Origin: Stutzerimonas stutzeri
Lineage (GTDB): Bacteria; Pseudomonadota; Gammaproteobacteria; Pseudomonadales; Pseudomonadaceae
DNA: 64,000 nucleotides
Assembly: GCF_024448955.1 (NCBI RefSeq)
Contig: NZ_JAMOIH010000014.1
Coordinates: forward strand, 1-64,000
Direction: 5' to 3'
Shown here piece after piece: positions 48,368-56,938 of this stretch. Position 1 is the stretch's first letter. Each line of letters starts with the position of its first letter. Both the position numbers and the translations under genes were made by a program. The notes beneath the pieces are model-generated. The model was given only the letters and a program-made list of their open reading frames with translations. It was not told the origin of the DNA and searched no databases.

Positions 48368-49813
48368 ATGATTCCGGTCATCCTCTCAGGCGGTAGCGGT
48401 TCCCGGCTCTGGCCTCTTTCGCGCAAAGCGTTCCCCAAGCAGTTTCTCGCCCTCACGGCTGAGCAAACGCTGTTCCAGCAAACCATCGAGCGGCTCGCTT
48501 TCGAAGGCATGCAGCCGCCTCTGCTGGTTTGCAACCAGGAGCACCGCTTTATCGTCAAGGAGCAACTGGCCGCACGCAAGCTGAGCATTCAGGGCCTTAT
48601 GCTCGAGCCTTTCGGCCGCAATACCGCACCGGCAATCGCCATCGCGGCGATGAAGCTGATTGAAGAAGGCCGCGATGAACTCTTGCTGGTTCTGCCGGCG
48701 GATCATGTGATCGAAGACCACAAGGCATTCCAGCGCTCGCTGGCGCTTGCCACGAACGCGGCGGAAAACGGCGAGATGGTGCTGTTCGGCATCCCCGCGA
48801 CCAGCCCCGAGACCGGTTATGGCTACATCAAGTGCGATCACAACGAGCGCAATGGTTTGCCGGAAGGCGTCAACCGCGTCACCAACTTCGTCGAGAAACC
48901 TGACGAAGCGCGTGCCCAGCAATATGTCGAGTCGGGTGATTACTATTGGAACAGCGGCATGTTCCTGTTCCGCGCCAGCGTATTCCTGGAAGAACTGAAA
49001 AAACATGACCCGGACATCTACGACACCTGCTGGGCCGCGCTGGAGCGCAGCGCTAAAAATGGTAATGAAGTCCTGATCGATCCGGAGACCTTCGCCTGCT
49101 GTCCAGACAACTCGATCGACTACGCAGTGATGGAAAAGACCGAACTGGCCTGCGTTGTGCCCATGTCGGCAGGCTGGAGCGACGTTGGCTCCTGGTCATC
49201 GCTGTGGGACGTGTTGGAAAAGGACGAGAACGGCAACGTGACCAGAGGCGACGTGATCGTCGAAGACAGTCGCAACTGCCTCGTTCACGGCAACGGCAAA
49301 CTGGTAACCGTGGTCGGCCTGGACAATATCGTAGTGGTCGAAACCAAAGACGCGACGATGATCGCGCACAAGGATAAGGTTCAGGACGTCAAGAAGCTGG
49401 TGAACAAGCTCGATGACATGAAGCGCTCCGAAACGGTGAACCATTGCGCGGTGTATCGCCCTTGGGGCTGGTATGACTCGGTCGATATGGGCGGTCGCTT
49501 CCAGGTCAAGCGGATATGCGTCAACCCGGGCGCGCAGCTTTCCCTGCAAATGCACCATCACCGCGCTGAGCACTGGATCGTCGTATCCGGCACCGCCCAG
49601 GTGACCTGCAATGACAAGACCTTCCTGCTGACCGAGAACCAGTCGACCTATATCCCGGTGACTTCCATTCACCGGCTGGCCAACCCCGGCAAGATTCCGC
49701 TGGAGATCATCGAAGTTCAGTCGGGCAGCTATCTCGGCGAAGACGACATCGAGCGACTGGACGACGTATACGGTCGCGCCCGTGACGATGTAGCAAGCCA
49801 TTCGGCCCGCTGA
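48368..49813 (+). CDS. algA: Mannose-6-phosphate isomerase / mannose-1-phosphate guanylyltransferase (AlgA/PslB/WbpW type)
   Basis: A 481-aa bifunctional enzyme making GDP-mannose precursor for exopolysaccharide or LPS. N-terminal nucleotidyltransferase has G-G-S-G-S-R-L-W-P-L-S-R, F-V-E-K-P and the G-Y-G-Y-I-K region; the C-terminal cupin isomerase has P-W-G-W-Y, L-Q-M-H-H-H-R-A-E-H-W. AGGAG lies upstream of M-I-P-V-I-L; the length equals P. aeruginosa AlgA. No alginate, Psl or O-antigen genes are beside it, so which pathway it serves is open; the symbol denotes the family. Confidence 0.85.
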   Translation: MIPVILSGGSGSRLWPLSRKAFPKQFLALTAEQTLFQQTIERLAFEGMQPPLLVCNQEHRFIVKEQLAARKLSIQGLMLEPFGRNTAPAIAIAAMKLIEEGRDELLLVLPADHVIEDHKAFQRSLALATNAAENGEMVLFGIPATSPETGYGYIKCDHNERNGLPEGVNRVTNFVEKPDEARAQQYVESGDYYWNSGMFLFRASVFLEELKKHDPDIYDTCWAALERSAKNGNEVLIDPETFACCPDNSIDYAVMEKTELACVVPMSAGWSDVGSWSSLWDVLEKDENGNVTRGDVIVEDSRNCLVHGNGKLVTVVGLDNIVVVETKDATMIAHKDKVQDVKKLVNKLDDMKRSETVNHCAVYRPWGWYDSVDMGGRFQVKRICVNPGAQLSLQMHHHRAEHWIVVSGTAQVTCNDKTFLLTENQSTYIPVTSIHRLANPGKIPLEIIEVQSGSYLGEDDIERLDDVYGRARDDVASHSAR

Positions 49814-50139
49814 ATCACGCCGCACCAAAAGCCGCGCCAGCGTCAGGCGCGGCTTTGTCGTATCTGAACGAAGTGCAGCTCCATTTGAAGAATACTCAGT
49901 TCAGGCGAAACATAGCTGTTACATAGGCATGAAACACCATCGAATCATCGGGCGTTACGCTGAAAATCTGTTAGCCCAGCGCCTTGCGATAACTTTCGCA
50001 TACACTTGTTCATGCCCCATGCTTGCAAAGCAGCCGGCCAGCCCATTAAATAAAGCCATCGCCAGACTTATCTGCCCGTGCCGCTATCGGCATTCGGTCA
50101 GTGCATCGGCGCCGAAACTATAGGAAGGAAAGATAAAGA
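49814..50139. other. Intergenic region between the AlgA-type gene and the small 69-aa protein
   Basis: 326 bases. It holds the terminator at 49827-49858 and an A/T-richer stretch (about 49880-50080) that probably contains the promoter of the next gene. A 64-codon frame at 49929-50123 has no good ribosome-binding site and an unlikely composition. Confidence 0.5.
49827..49858 (+). terminator. Intrinsic terminator after the AlgA-type gene
   Basis: AAAAGCCGCGCC / GGCGCGGCTTT stem with a 7-base loop, 14 bases after the stop. Confidence 0.85.
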
Positions 50140-50349
50140 GTGACCAAAGACGAATTACGCGCCGAACTGGAACGGCAGGCCAAGCGCTTCCAGACCGTAT
50201 ATGGGGGCGAAGTAACCACCTACGCCGCGCAGCCTGACCCCGAACGCAAGCCTTGGCGGAAAAAGCAGACAGTTCACGATCAGGTATTCCAGAAAGAATT
50301 GGAAAAAATAGAAAAAGAACTATCGCAAAAGGTATCCGAGACCGAATAA
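50140..50349 (+). CDS. Small charged hypothetical protein, 69 aa
   Basis: A short, hydrophilic, helix-rich protein (T-K-D-E-L-R-A-E-L-E-R-Q-A-K-R-F at the start, E-K-I-E-K-E-L-S-Q-K near the end). The start is GTG with a purine-rich GGAAGGAAAG sequence 8 to 17 bases upstream. No function can be assigned. Coding bias and the upstream ribosome-binding site make a real gene more likely than not; it is convergent with the HerA-like gene, and about 70 bases lie between their stops. Confidence 0.6.
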   Translation: MTKDELRAELERQAKRFQTVYGGEVTTYAAQPDPERKPWRKKQTVHDQVFQKELEKIEKELSQKVSETE

Positions 50350-50420
50350 AGCTCTTCGGAGCTCGGCCCGATTGCTATTCAAAGCGACCCGAGCCGAACC
50401 ACCCTTCTTTGTTTTTCCGG

Positions 50421-51887
50421 TCAGCGCTTCCCACCGAGCAACGAGCCCATCAAACCCCTTGCCAATTGCCGCCCTAATTGCGACGCCGCTTGGCGCATGG
50501 CGCTCTTGAACATTCGCTCGGCAAGATCACCGAAAGCGTCACCTGCTTCATTCTTTGATGCCGGGGTGTTCTTCTGTGGCTCGATCTTGCTTGCCTGCCC
50601 TGCCCGCTCGCGCAGGATTTCATAGGCGGACTCCCGATCGATTGCCTTGTCGTAGCGTGTGCGCAACGGTGAGTTGGCAATCAGCGCACCCCTTTCCGCT
50701 TCGTCGAGCGGTCCCACCCTCGACTCTGGCGGAGCGATAGCCACGCGCTGAGCCATGGCCGGCGTGCCATTGTCTTCGAGCCCGCCCACCAGCGCCTCAC
50801 CGATTCCGAGGTCGACCAGCGAGTCCAGCGCAGAAAATGCTGGGTTGGCTCGGAAACCCTCGGCTACCGCACGCAAAGCCTTCTGTTCCTTGACCGTGTA
50901 GGCCCGCAACCCATGCTGGATACGCAGCCCCAGCTGCGCCAAAACATCATCTGGCAGATCCGCCGGCGACTGGGTAACGAAATAGACGCCCACACCTTTG
51001 GAGCGAATCAGCCGAACGACCTGAACCAATCTGTCCTGCAGCGCTTTCGGGGTGTCATTGAACAGCAGGTGCGCCTCATCGAAGAACAACGCCAGCAGCG
51101 GACGGTCCGCATCGCCGCGCTCGGGCAATTGCTCGAACAGCTCGGCCAATAACCACAGCAGGAAGGTCGCGTAGACCTTCGGCGCCTGATGCACCAACCG
51201 GCTTGCATCCAGCAGATGAATCCTACCGCGCCCATCGTGCGCAGGCTGAAGGATATCTTCCAGCGCCAGCGCCGGCTCACCGAACAACGCTTCGGCGCCC
51301 TGCTGCTCCAGGCCCGCCAGCCGCCGCAGCAATGCCTGTGACGACGCATTGGTCAGCAGCGCCGCATCCTCACCCAACACCTCGGGTTGCGCCTTAAGGT
51401 GACCGAGCAGTGCCTTGAGGTCCTTCAGATCCAGAAGCAACAGGCCTTCCCGATCAGCCACCTTGAACGCTGCGTAGAGCGCGGCCTGCTGGCTATCTGT
51501 CAACTCGAGCAAGCTGCCCAGCAGCAGCGGGCCCATTTCGGTAAGCGTGGTGCGCAGCGGATGTCCGCTCAGGCCATACACGTCCCAGAGCGTCACGGGA
51601 TAGGCCTGCGGTTGGTGAGCGAGCCAAGGCATGTCGGCGATGCGCTCGGCAATCTTTCCCTGGGGCGCTCCAGCTGCACCCAGCCCGCACAGATCGCCCT
51701 TGATATCCGCCGCGAACACGGAAATGCCCGCATTGCTAAATTGCTCGGCGAGTCGCTGCAGGGTCACCGTCTTGCCAGTCCCCGTCGCGCCGGCGACAAG
51801 CCCGTGACGATTGATCAGGCGAAGCGGATGGGTATTGGCCTCACCGGTGGCATCCGCACCCAGCACGACGCGATCGTTATGTTTCAT
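50421..51887 (-). CDS. HerA-like ATPase (DUF853/YjgR type)
   Basis: A 488-aa FtsK/HerA-superfamily ATPase with Walker A G-A-T-G-T-G-K-T-V-T (about 33-42), Walker B F-F-D-E-A-H-L-L-F and a sensor-like T-Q-S-P-A-D-L-P. The C terminus is Ala/Gly-rich (L-M-G-S-L-L-G-G-K-R). Archaeal HerA works with NurA on DNA ends; the bacterial DUF853 group has no known partner, and none is adjacent. M-K-H-N-D-R-V start has GGAG about 9 bases upstream. Confidence 0.88.
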   Translation of the reverse strand: MKHNDRVVLGADATGEANTHPLRLINRHGLVAGATGTGKTVTLQRLAEQFSNAGISVFAADIKGDLCGLGAAGAPQGKIAERIADMPWLAHQPQAYPVTLWDVYGLSGHPLRTTLTEMGPLLLGSLLELTDSQQAALYAAFKVADREGLLLLDLKDLKALLGHLKAQPEVLGEDAALLTNASSQALLRRLAGLEQQGAEALFGEPALALEDILQPAHDGRGRIHLLDASRLVHQAPKVYATFLLWLLAELFEQLPERGDADRPLLALFFDEAHLLFNDTPKALQDRLVQVVRLIRSKGVGVYFVTQSPADLPDDVLAQLGLRIQHGLRAYTVKEQKALRAVAEGFRANPAFSALDSLVDLGIGEALVGGLEDNGTPAMAQRVAIAPPESRVGPLDEAERGALIANSPLRTRYDKAIDRESAYEILRERAGQASKIEPQKNTPASKNEAGDAFGDLAERMFKSAMRQAASQLGRQLARGLMGSLLGGKR

Positions 51888-51950
51888 CTGACCGTCTCCA
51901 GAACGGAAAACCGTGGATGGCCGAGCAACGCCAGCCGGGCGTCTCACCCA

Positions 51951-52142
51951 TTATTCAGTCGCTGGCGGCGGCGCCGAGGCGGCGGCGACCTCAGCAGCAG
52001 TTCGCTGTTTCCACAACGCTTCGGCGCCAGGAAAGTCGGTTCCGAGTTCAGGGCCGAGATGCTCCGGATCGTAGCGCTGGGTACAACCACTCCCAATGAT
52101 CGGCGGCGCGCTAGCACCGGCCTTTGCCAATGGATCGGTCAT
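51951..52142 (-). CDS. Small hypothetical protein, 63 aa
   Basis: A Pro/Ala-rich short protein (M-T-D-P-L-A-K-A-G at the start, W-K-Q-R near the middle) between purU and the HerA-like gene on the same strand. A good GGGAGGAT ribosome-binding site lies 5 bases before the ATG, the main reason to accept it. No family recognised; low-complexity tail. Confidence 0.5.
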   Translation of the reverse strand: MTDPLAKAGASAPPIIGSGCTQRYDPEHLGPELGTDFPGAEALWKQRTAAEVAAASAPPPATE

Positions 52143-52169
52143 GCATCCTCCCGTACCGAAAAGCGGTGG

Positions 52170-53021
52170 TCAGTTGAATACCAGGGTCTTGTTGCCGTGA
52201 ACCAGCACACGCTCTTGCAAGTGATAGCGCAAGCCACGCGACAGCACCATCTTTTCCACGTCTTTGCCCAGCCGCACCATGTCCTCGATGCTGTCGCGGT
52301 GACTGACACGCACCACGTCCTGCTCGATGATCGGCCCGGCATCCAGCTCTTCGGTCACGTAATGGCAGGTTGCGCCGATCAGTTTGACCCCTCGCTGCGC
52401 AGCCTGATGGTAGGGCTTGGCCCCTACGAACGAAGGCAGGAAGCTGTGGTGGATGTTGATCACGCGCTGCGCGAACTCTTCACACAGCTCGGCCGGAAGG
52501 ATCTGCATGTAGCGGGCAAGCACTATCACATCGGCCTGATGTTCACGCACCAGACGCGACACCTCAGCAAACGCCTCTTCCTTGTGTCCTGGCTTGACCG
52601 GCACATGGAAGAACGGAATTCCATGCCACTCGACCATGCTGCGCAGGTCGTCGTGATTGGATATCACGCAGGGGATATCGCAATCCAGCTCACCGCTGTG
52701 CCATCTGTGCAGCAGATCGGCCAGACAATGCGACTCGCGACTGGCCATCAGCACCACACGCTTGCGCTGTTCCGAGTCGGTAATGCGCCACTCCATGGAA
52801 AACTCACGCGCTATCGGCGCGAACGCCTGATGAAAACCTGCAAGATCGAATGGCAACGAATCGGCACGGATTTCATGACGCATGAAAAACCAGCCACTCT
52901 GATGATCGGAGTGATGATTGGCTTCGGTGATCCACCCATTGTAAGTGGCCAGGAAATTACTGACCTTGGCGACAATGCCAACGCCATCGGGGCAGGCAAT
53001 AACCAGCCTGAACGTGCGCAT
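52170..53021 (-). CDS. purU: Formyltetrahydrofolate deformylase
   Basis: Hydrolyses 10-formyl-THF to THF and formate (283 aa), balancing one-carbon pools and feeding PurT. N-terminal ACT domain (about 1-80, C-P-D-G-V-G-I-V-A) and a C-terminal formyltransferase-like domain with H-G-I-P-F-F-H-V-P, N-I-H-H-S-F-L-P-S-F (catalytic Asn-His) and the final catalytic Asp. Its neighbour mvaT is the usual one for the PurU1 copy in Pseudomonas. Confidence 0.97.
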   Translation of the reverse strand: MRTFRLVIACPDGVGIVAKVSNFLATYNGWITEANHHSDHQSGWFFMRHEIRADSLPFDLAGFHQAFAPIAREFSMEWRITDSEQRKRVVLMASRESHCLADLLHRWHSGELDCDIPCVISNHDDLRSMVEWHGIPFFHVPVKPGHKEEAFAEVSRLVREHQADVIVLARYMQILPAELCEEFAQRVINIHHSFLPSFVGAKPYHQAAQRGVKLIGATCHYVTEELDAGPIIEQDVVRVSHRDSIEDMVRLGKDVEKMVLSRGLRYHLQERVLVHGNKTLVFN

Positions 53022-53435
53022 GAAAGTTAACTCCGGCTATAAAAAGGTGGCGCATTCTAGCGCAGCGAAGAAAACCGTAACCACATGTTCGCACCAGCGC
53101 GCACCCTTCCCCGTTGTTCGCCGCCGGGCCACCATTTTAGGTACACATGAAACCCCAATAACCTGAGGGTTATCCTACGCAGCGCCCCATTCTGGTTCGT
53201 AATATTGTGTCGCGAACAGCGATTCCGCCTATGCAGAGCGGAGCGCCTGATAACCGGGACCTGACGTAGCGTTAACTTTAGGAAGAATTATCTCGCCGAA
53301 GACTAACTGAACGGCTTTAACGGCCAATTCCAAAGAGAACCATAGTCAAACTTTATTCAACGCTATATTTACTTGAGCATTGCGGCTGTCTATGATTGCC
53401 AACACTTGCGTTCAAACCTATACCAAGGAAGTGAC
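53022..53435. other. A/T-rich intergenic region upstream of mvaT
   Basis: 414 bases, the lowest-GC non-coding stretch of any length in the window, especially 53190-53410. Divergent promoters of purU and mvaT must lie here. A TATATT (about 53364) with a weak TAGTCA 15 bases upstream is the best -10 candidate for mvaT. A/T-rich DNA is the kind MvaT binds, so autoregulation is plausible. No gene or RNA recognised. Confidence 0.45.
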
Positions 53436-53813
53436 ATGTCGCTAATCAATGAATACCGCGCCACTGAAGAAGCCATCAAGGAACTGCAGGAACGCCTGAA
53501 ATCTCTTTCTGCAGACGACAAGCTGAAAAAAGAGCTTGAATTCGAAGGCAAACTGCGTGAACTGATGGGCGAATATCAAAAATCGCTTCGCGACATCATT
53601 GCGCTGCTTGATCCGGATGCCCGAAACAGCAAGACACAACGTACCGCAAAGGCACCAGCCGCAACCAAGCGCGCCCGTCGTGTCAAGCAATACAAGAATC
53701 CGCATAATGGCGAAGTGATTGAAACCAAAGGTGGTAATCACAAGACGCTGAAAGAGTGGAAAGCGCAGTGGGGCTCGGAAGAGGTTGAAGGCTGGGCCAC
53801 TCTGCTCGGCTAA
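53436..53813 (+). CDS. mvaT: H-NS-family nucleoid protein MvaT
   Basis: A 125-aa xenogeneic silencer, found only in Pseudomonas-type bacteria. N-terminal coiled-coil oligomerisation domain (about 1-62, L-K-K-E-L-E-F), linker, and C-terminal DNA-binding domain with K-Q-Y-K-N-P-H-N-G-E-V-I-E-T-K-G-G-N-H-K. The start M-S-L-I-N-E-Y has AAGGAAGTG upstream. Order purU-mvaT-sbcB matches P. aeruginosa. This gene is a good genus marker. Confidence 0.97.
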   Translation: MSLINEYRATEEAIKELQERLKSLSADDKLKKELEFEGKLRELMGEYQKSLRDIIALLDPDARNSKTQRTAKAPAATKRARRVKQYKNPHNGEVIETKGGNHKTLKEWKAQWGSEEVEGWATLLG

Positions 53814-53830
53814 TTATCCCGCTACAGCTG

Positions 53831-53880
53831 AAAGCCATCTGACGCCTCATGCCACGCATGTGGATCAAATGGCTTTTTTG
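53831..53880. terminator. Intrinsic terminator between mvaT and sbcB
   Basis: AAAGCCAT (53831-53838) pairs with ATGGCTTT (53869-53876), followed by T-rich sequence. The 30-base centre can form further pairs around CATGCC. The genes converge here. Confidence 0.8.
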
Positions 53881-53892
53881 TGTCCGCTCAAA

Positions 53893-55317
53893 TCAGCGAA
53901 GGTACCGCTCACGCAAGCCCTGGGCATACGAAGCCCATTGCTGAAGTAGCTGCGCCTGCTGCGAGGTCGCGGTCGTCAACTGCGCCTGCAGGCTACTTTC
54001 GAATTGCTCCAGCGTATTGGGCGCCCCAAACTCGGGCGCGGTTAAGCGTTGCCGGCAGAACTCATCCCATTGCTGCTTCTCGGCTGCCGAAAGGTATTCA
54101 GGAAAGTTGCGTGCGCGGTAACGAAAATGCAGTTCCGGTAGACGCGCATCATCAAACGGCGGCACTTCGCTCGTTTGAGTCGGCACCAGATTTCTGACCT
54201 GTTCGCACAGACGCCGATCACGCTCGCCCAGGAACCCGTCATACAGTTGTTGTTCAGGATCCGCTAAGTCAGCGAAGCCCTGCTCCTGATAAATATCGGC
54301 GAGCTTCTCGCTCCATTCGGCCTTTCGGCTGCGCAAATCGCGCGCCCTGGTTTCGCAACATTGCAGATCCAGACCCAGGCGATCGATATCCGATTCGCGC
54401 AATACATTCATGGGCGCCAATACAGGGCAGCGGTTCAGGTGCACCAGTTTCAGCGGTGTTGGCAGTTTCTCGCCAAGATCTTCCCGCCGGGTATACAGCC
54501 GCTCGCGAAGATCGTCGGAAGTTTCTTCCCACAAAGGTGAGCATTCGGAGTTGAGGTCGCAAACAATCAGTGCGTTGCGATTGCGTGGATGCCAGGCCAG
54601 CGGCAGAACTATGGAGAGATAATGCCGAGCGGCAGAAAAGCGCCCCGATATATGAACCATCGGTTTCAAAAGCTCGATCTGCTCGATGACTGCATTCTTG
54701 CGGCGCAACCTGTACAGGTAGTCATAGAGCCGGGGCTGACGATCCCGTACCAAACGGGCCAGTGCGATGGTTGCTCGCACGTCCGATAACGCGTCATGCG
54801 CCTGTAGATGTTCGAGGCCGTTGGCCGCACTGAGGCGCTCCAGCTTGAGCGTCACACGTCCATCCTCCTCCGGCCAGACCAGCCCTTCGGGGCGCAGTGC
54901 ATAAGCGGTGCGAACCAGATCGATCAGATCCCAACGGCTGTTGCCGCTTTGCCATTCGCGTGCATACGGGTCGAAGAAGTTGCGGTACAGGCTGTAGCGC
55001 AGCACTTCGTCATCGAAACGCAGCGTGTTGTAACCCGCACCACAGGTACCCGGTAGCGCCAGTTCCTGATGCAGGCGAGTAATGAACTCCGCCTCACATA
55101 GACCTTTCTCGGCTAAGGTCGTGGGGGTGATGCCGGTTACCAGACACGCAGTCGGATGCGGCAGGATGTCGTCGCTGAGGCGGCAATAGATATTCAGCGG
55201 CTCGCCAATTTCCTCCAACGCCTCGTTGGTACGGATACCGGCAACCTGCAGCGGCCGGTCGCAACGCGGGGAAATACCGGTGGTTTCAAAGTCATACCAG
55301 AAGATGCTGGATGTCAC
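53893..55317 (-). CDS. sbcB: Exodeoxyribonuclease I
   Basis: 3'-5' ssDNA exonuclease (474 aa), a DEDDh-family enzyme used in repair and recombination. Exo I motif is Y-D-F-E-T-T-G (residues 8-14), Exo II in A-G-Y-N-T-L-R-F-D-D, and Exo III in A-H-D-A-L-S-D-V; the C-terminal part matches the SH3-like and extended helical domains of ExoI. It is convergent with mvaT. Confidence 0.96.
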   Translation of the reverse strand: MTSSIFWYDFETTGISPRCDRPLQVAGIRTNEALEEIGEPLNIYCRLSDDILPHPTACLVTGITPTTLAEKGLCEAEFITRLHQELALPGTCGAGYNTLRFDDEVLRYSLYRNFFDPYAREWQSGNSRWDLIDLVRTAYALRPEGLVWPEEDGRVTLKLERLSAANGLEHLQAHDALSDVRATIALARLVRDRQPRLYDYLYRLRRKNAVIEQIELLKPMVHISGRFSAARHYLSIVLPLAWHPRNRNALIVCDLNSECSPLWEETSDDLRERLYTRREDLGEKLPTPLKLVHLNRCPVLAPMNVLRESDIDRLGLDLQCCETRARDLRSRKAEWSEKLADIYQEQGFADLADPEQQLYDGFLGERDRRLCEQVRNLVPTQTSEVPPFDDARLPELHFRYRARNFPEYLSAAEKQQWDEFCRQRLTAPEFGAPNTLEQFESSLQAQLTTATSQQAQLLQQWASYAQGLRERYLR

Positions 55318-55446
55318 GTGGGCGTCCCTATCGGTGTTCGGACGCCAGTCTAGCAGCGCCCCATTTCCGGCGTGCTGACGGGAACCACGAGCCGGGGACG
55401 TAGAGCGCTACTCGCCAAAGCCCGGCAAGCCACGCAACCGAATCAC

Positions 55447-55881
55447 TCAGCCACCGTGGTAATGGTCCTCGTCGACGGTCGTGCGCCGTGGAGCATCGTT
55501 GAGCGGCAGACGGGCCGGCGGGATACTCGACACCGGACGAAAGCTGAAGTAATGATGCAGCGCGTCGATCATGTGACGTATTTCGCTGGGCGCGGAGATC
55601 AGTTCGAAGCCGGAATCGAAGCTGCCCGGCGTGACGTCCTCACGAGACCAGCGGCAGGTTGCGCTGAAGTCGACGCAACGCAGCTGGCCATGCTGACCGG
55701 GAATCTTCAGGCGCATCTCGAAGCGCGCATCGACCATCATCGGATAGGGACTGATGAGCATCAGCCCGGTCTCTGAAAGGTTGCCGATGAAACCCAGTGG
55801 CTTGTCGGTGAAACGATTGAAAACGTTGAGGTAATACGGCAACTGGTGCCGCTGGATACTGCGCTGATTGGTCATGTTCAT
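55447..55881 (-). CDS. PilZ-domain protein
   Basis: A 144-aa single-domain protein with the PilZ c-di-GMP-binding pattern: R-x3-R region (S-I-Q-R-H-Q-L) and D/N-x-S-x2-G (G-N-L-S-E-T-G-L-M-L). One of the two arginines is replaced (R-H-Q-L) and the second motif is N-L-S rather than D-x-S, so binding is likely but not certain. The C-terminal tail is Asp/His-rich. It is downstream of sbcB's start on the same strand. Confidence 0.75.
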   Translation of the reverse strand: MNMTNQRSIQRHQLPYYLNVFNRFTDKPLGFIGNLSETGLMLISPYPMMVDARFEMRLKIPGQHGQLRCVDFSATCRWSREDVTPGSFDSGFELISAPSEIRHMIDALHHYFSFRPVSSIPPARLPLNDAPRRTTVDEDHYHGG

Positions 55882-55929
55882 CGTTCCCTGCCTGCCGCAC
55901 GTTTGATCGCCGTGACCATCGCCAGCCGC

Positions 55930-56358
55930 TCAGCTGCAGCTCTGACTGATACGACTGGCCAACTGCCGCCGCGCCGCCCCTATCTCCTCATCACTGTAGT
56001 AGACCCGTCCTCCGTTTGCATCGGCACGAAAGTAGCGGCCACCTCGGGACAGACTTGACAATTCCTGACGCAACTGACGGCACGTCTGCTCGCGCTCGGC
56101 GCGGCGTGCACTGGCGGCCTCATCGGCCACCTGCTGCTCTTGCCGACGGGCCTCGTGGAATCGTTCGGTACGCGCTTCCCGCTCGCGGGTCGCATCGTCA
56201 CGCTCGATGACCTGCGGTCGCACCTCGACCTGCTCAGCACCGGCGCGCGGCTGCGAGCCGAAATGTACATTTCCCTGGGAGTCTACCCAGCGGTAAATAC
56301 CAGCCGTTGCACACGGCGCGGCCAGCAGGGCTGCGAACAGTATGGGTGCGATACGCAT
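55930..56358 (-). CDS. DUF4124-domain exported protein
   Basis: A 142-aa protein with a signal peptide (A-A-L-L-A-A-P-C-A-T-A) and an N-terminal DUF4124 motif I-Y-R-W-V-D-S-Q-G-N-V-H-F-G, then a charged coiled-coil of Arg/Glu (E-R-E-A-R-T-E-R-F-H-E-A-R-R). The family is periplasmic with unknown function. The next gene upstream (on the minus strand) is a small lipoprotein; they may form a unit. Confidence 0.78.
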   Translation of the reverse strand: MRIAPILFAALLAAPCATAGIYRWVDSQGNVHFGSQPRAGAEQVEVRPQVIERDDATREREARTERFHEARRQEQQVADEAASARRAEREQTCRQLRQELSSLSRGGRYFRADANGGRVYYSDEEIGAARRQLASRISQSCS

Positions 56359-56395
56359 GGGTTCCTTCCCGCCCGGTCACGATGACCAGCTCGGC

Positions 56396-56773
56396 TCACG
56401 GTTTGACGGGATGGGTCACTACCCGCTCCTCGGGTTGATAGTGCCCCAACTGACGCAACGTCTCCAGTCTGGCGCGGCCACGGAAGGCATATTCGCTCCC
56501 TGGATAACGGGCCTGGATAAATCGGTAGGTTTCCACCGCATCGACGAACAAGCCTTGGCGCTCCAGGCATTGGCCACGCAACAGCGAAATTTCCGGCTGA
56601 AGGTTGTCACGCGGACGACTGCGACGCTCGGCTTGGGAGAGTTCGAGCATCACCTTGTCGCAATCGCCGTTGCGGTAATGGGTATAGGCGGCATCCAGAT
56701 GGCGGTCGAGTGCACTTCTGCTGCTACAGCCTACGCTGAGAGTGGCCAGAAAAAGAATGGCAAGGGTTCGCAT
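56396..56773 (-). CDS. Small lipoprotein with TPR-like repeat
   Basis: A 125-aa protein with a lipobox S-V-G-C (Cys16) and helical repeats (residues 30-115) that resemble a tetratricopeptide pair (Y-R-N-G-D-C-D-K-V-M-L-E-L-S-Q-A-E, G-L-F-V-D-A-V-E-T-Y-R-F-I). A scaffolding role at the envelope is a guess. It precedes the DUF4124 gene by 37 bases. Confidence 0.68.
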   Translation of the reverse strand: MRTLAILFLATLSVGCSSRSALDRHLDAAYTHYRNGDCDKVMLELSQAERRSRPRDNLQPEISLLRGQCLERQGLFVDAVETYRFIQARYPGSEYAFRGRARLETLRQLGHYQPEERVVTHPVKP

Positions 56774-56938
56774 GGGTTAATCCTCCGATGCCGGCTTATC
56801 GACCATGACGAGAAAAACTGCAGCCCGCTCGGCGCCGAACGATGTGCCGTCCCGCCCCTTAAAGAGTAGTGAAAGCCAACGATGACTACAGCCGCACGCC
56901 ATAGTAGCCTCCGGCCCATTCAGAAAAAGGAGCAATGA

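Noticed and set aside
49929-50123. 64-codon frame before the 69-aa gene
   Set aside because: No Shine-Dalgarno and odd composition; more likely promoter DNA.
51387-53030. 547-codon open frame on +, across the HerA-like gene and purU
   Set aside because: Antisense of two solid genes and spans their junction, with no recognisable domain.
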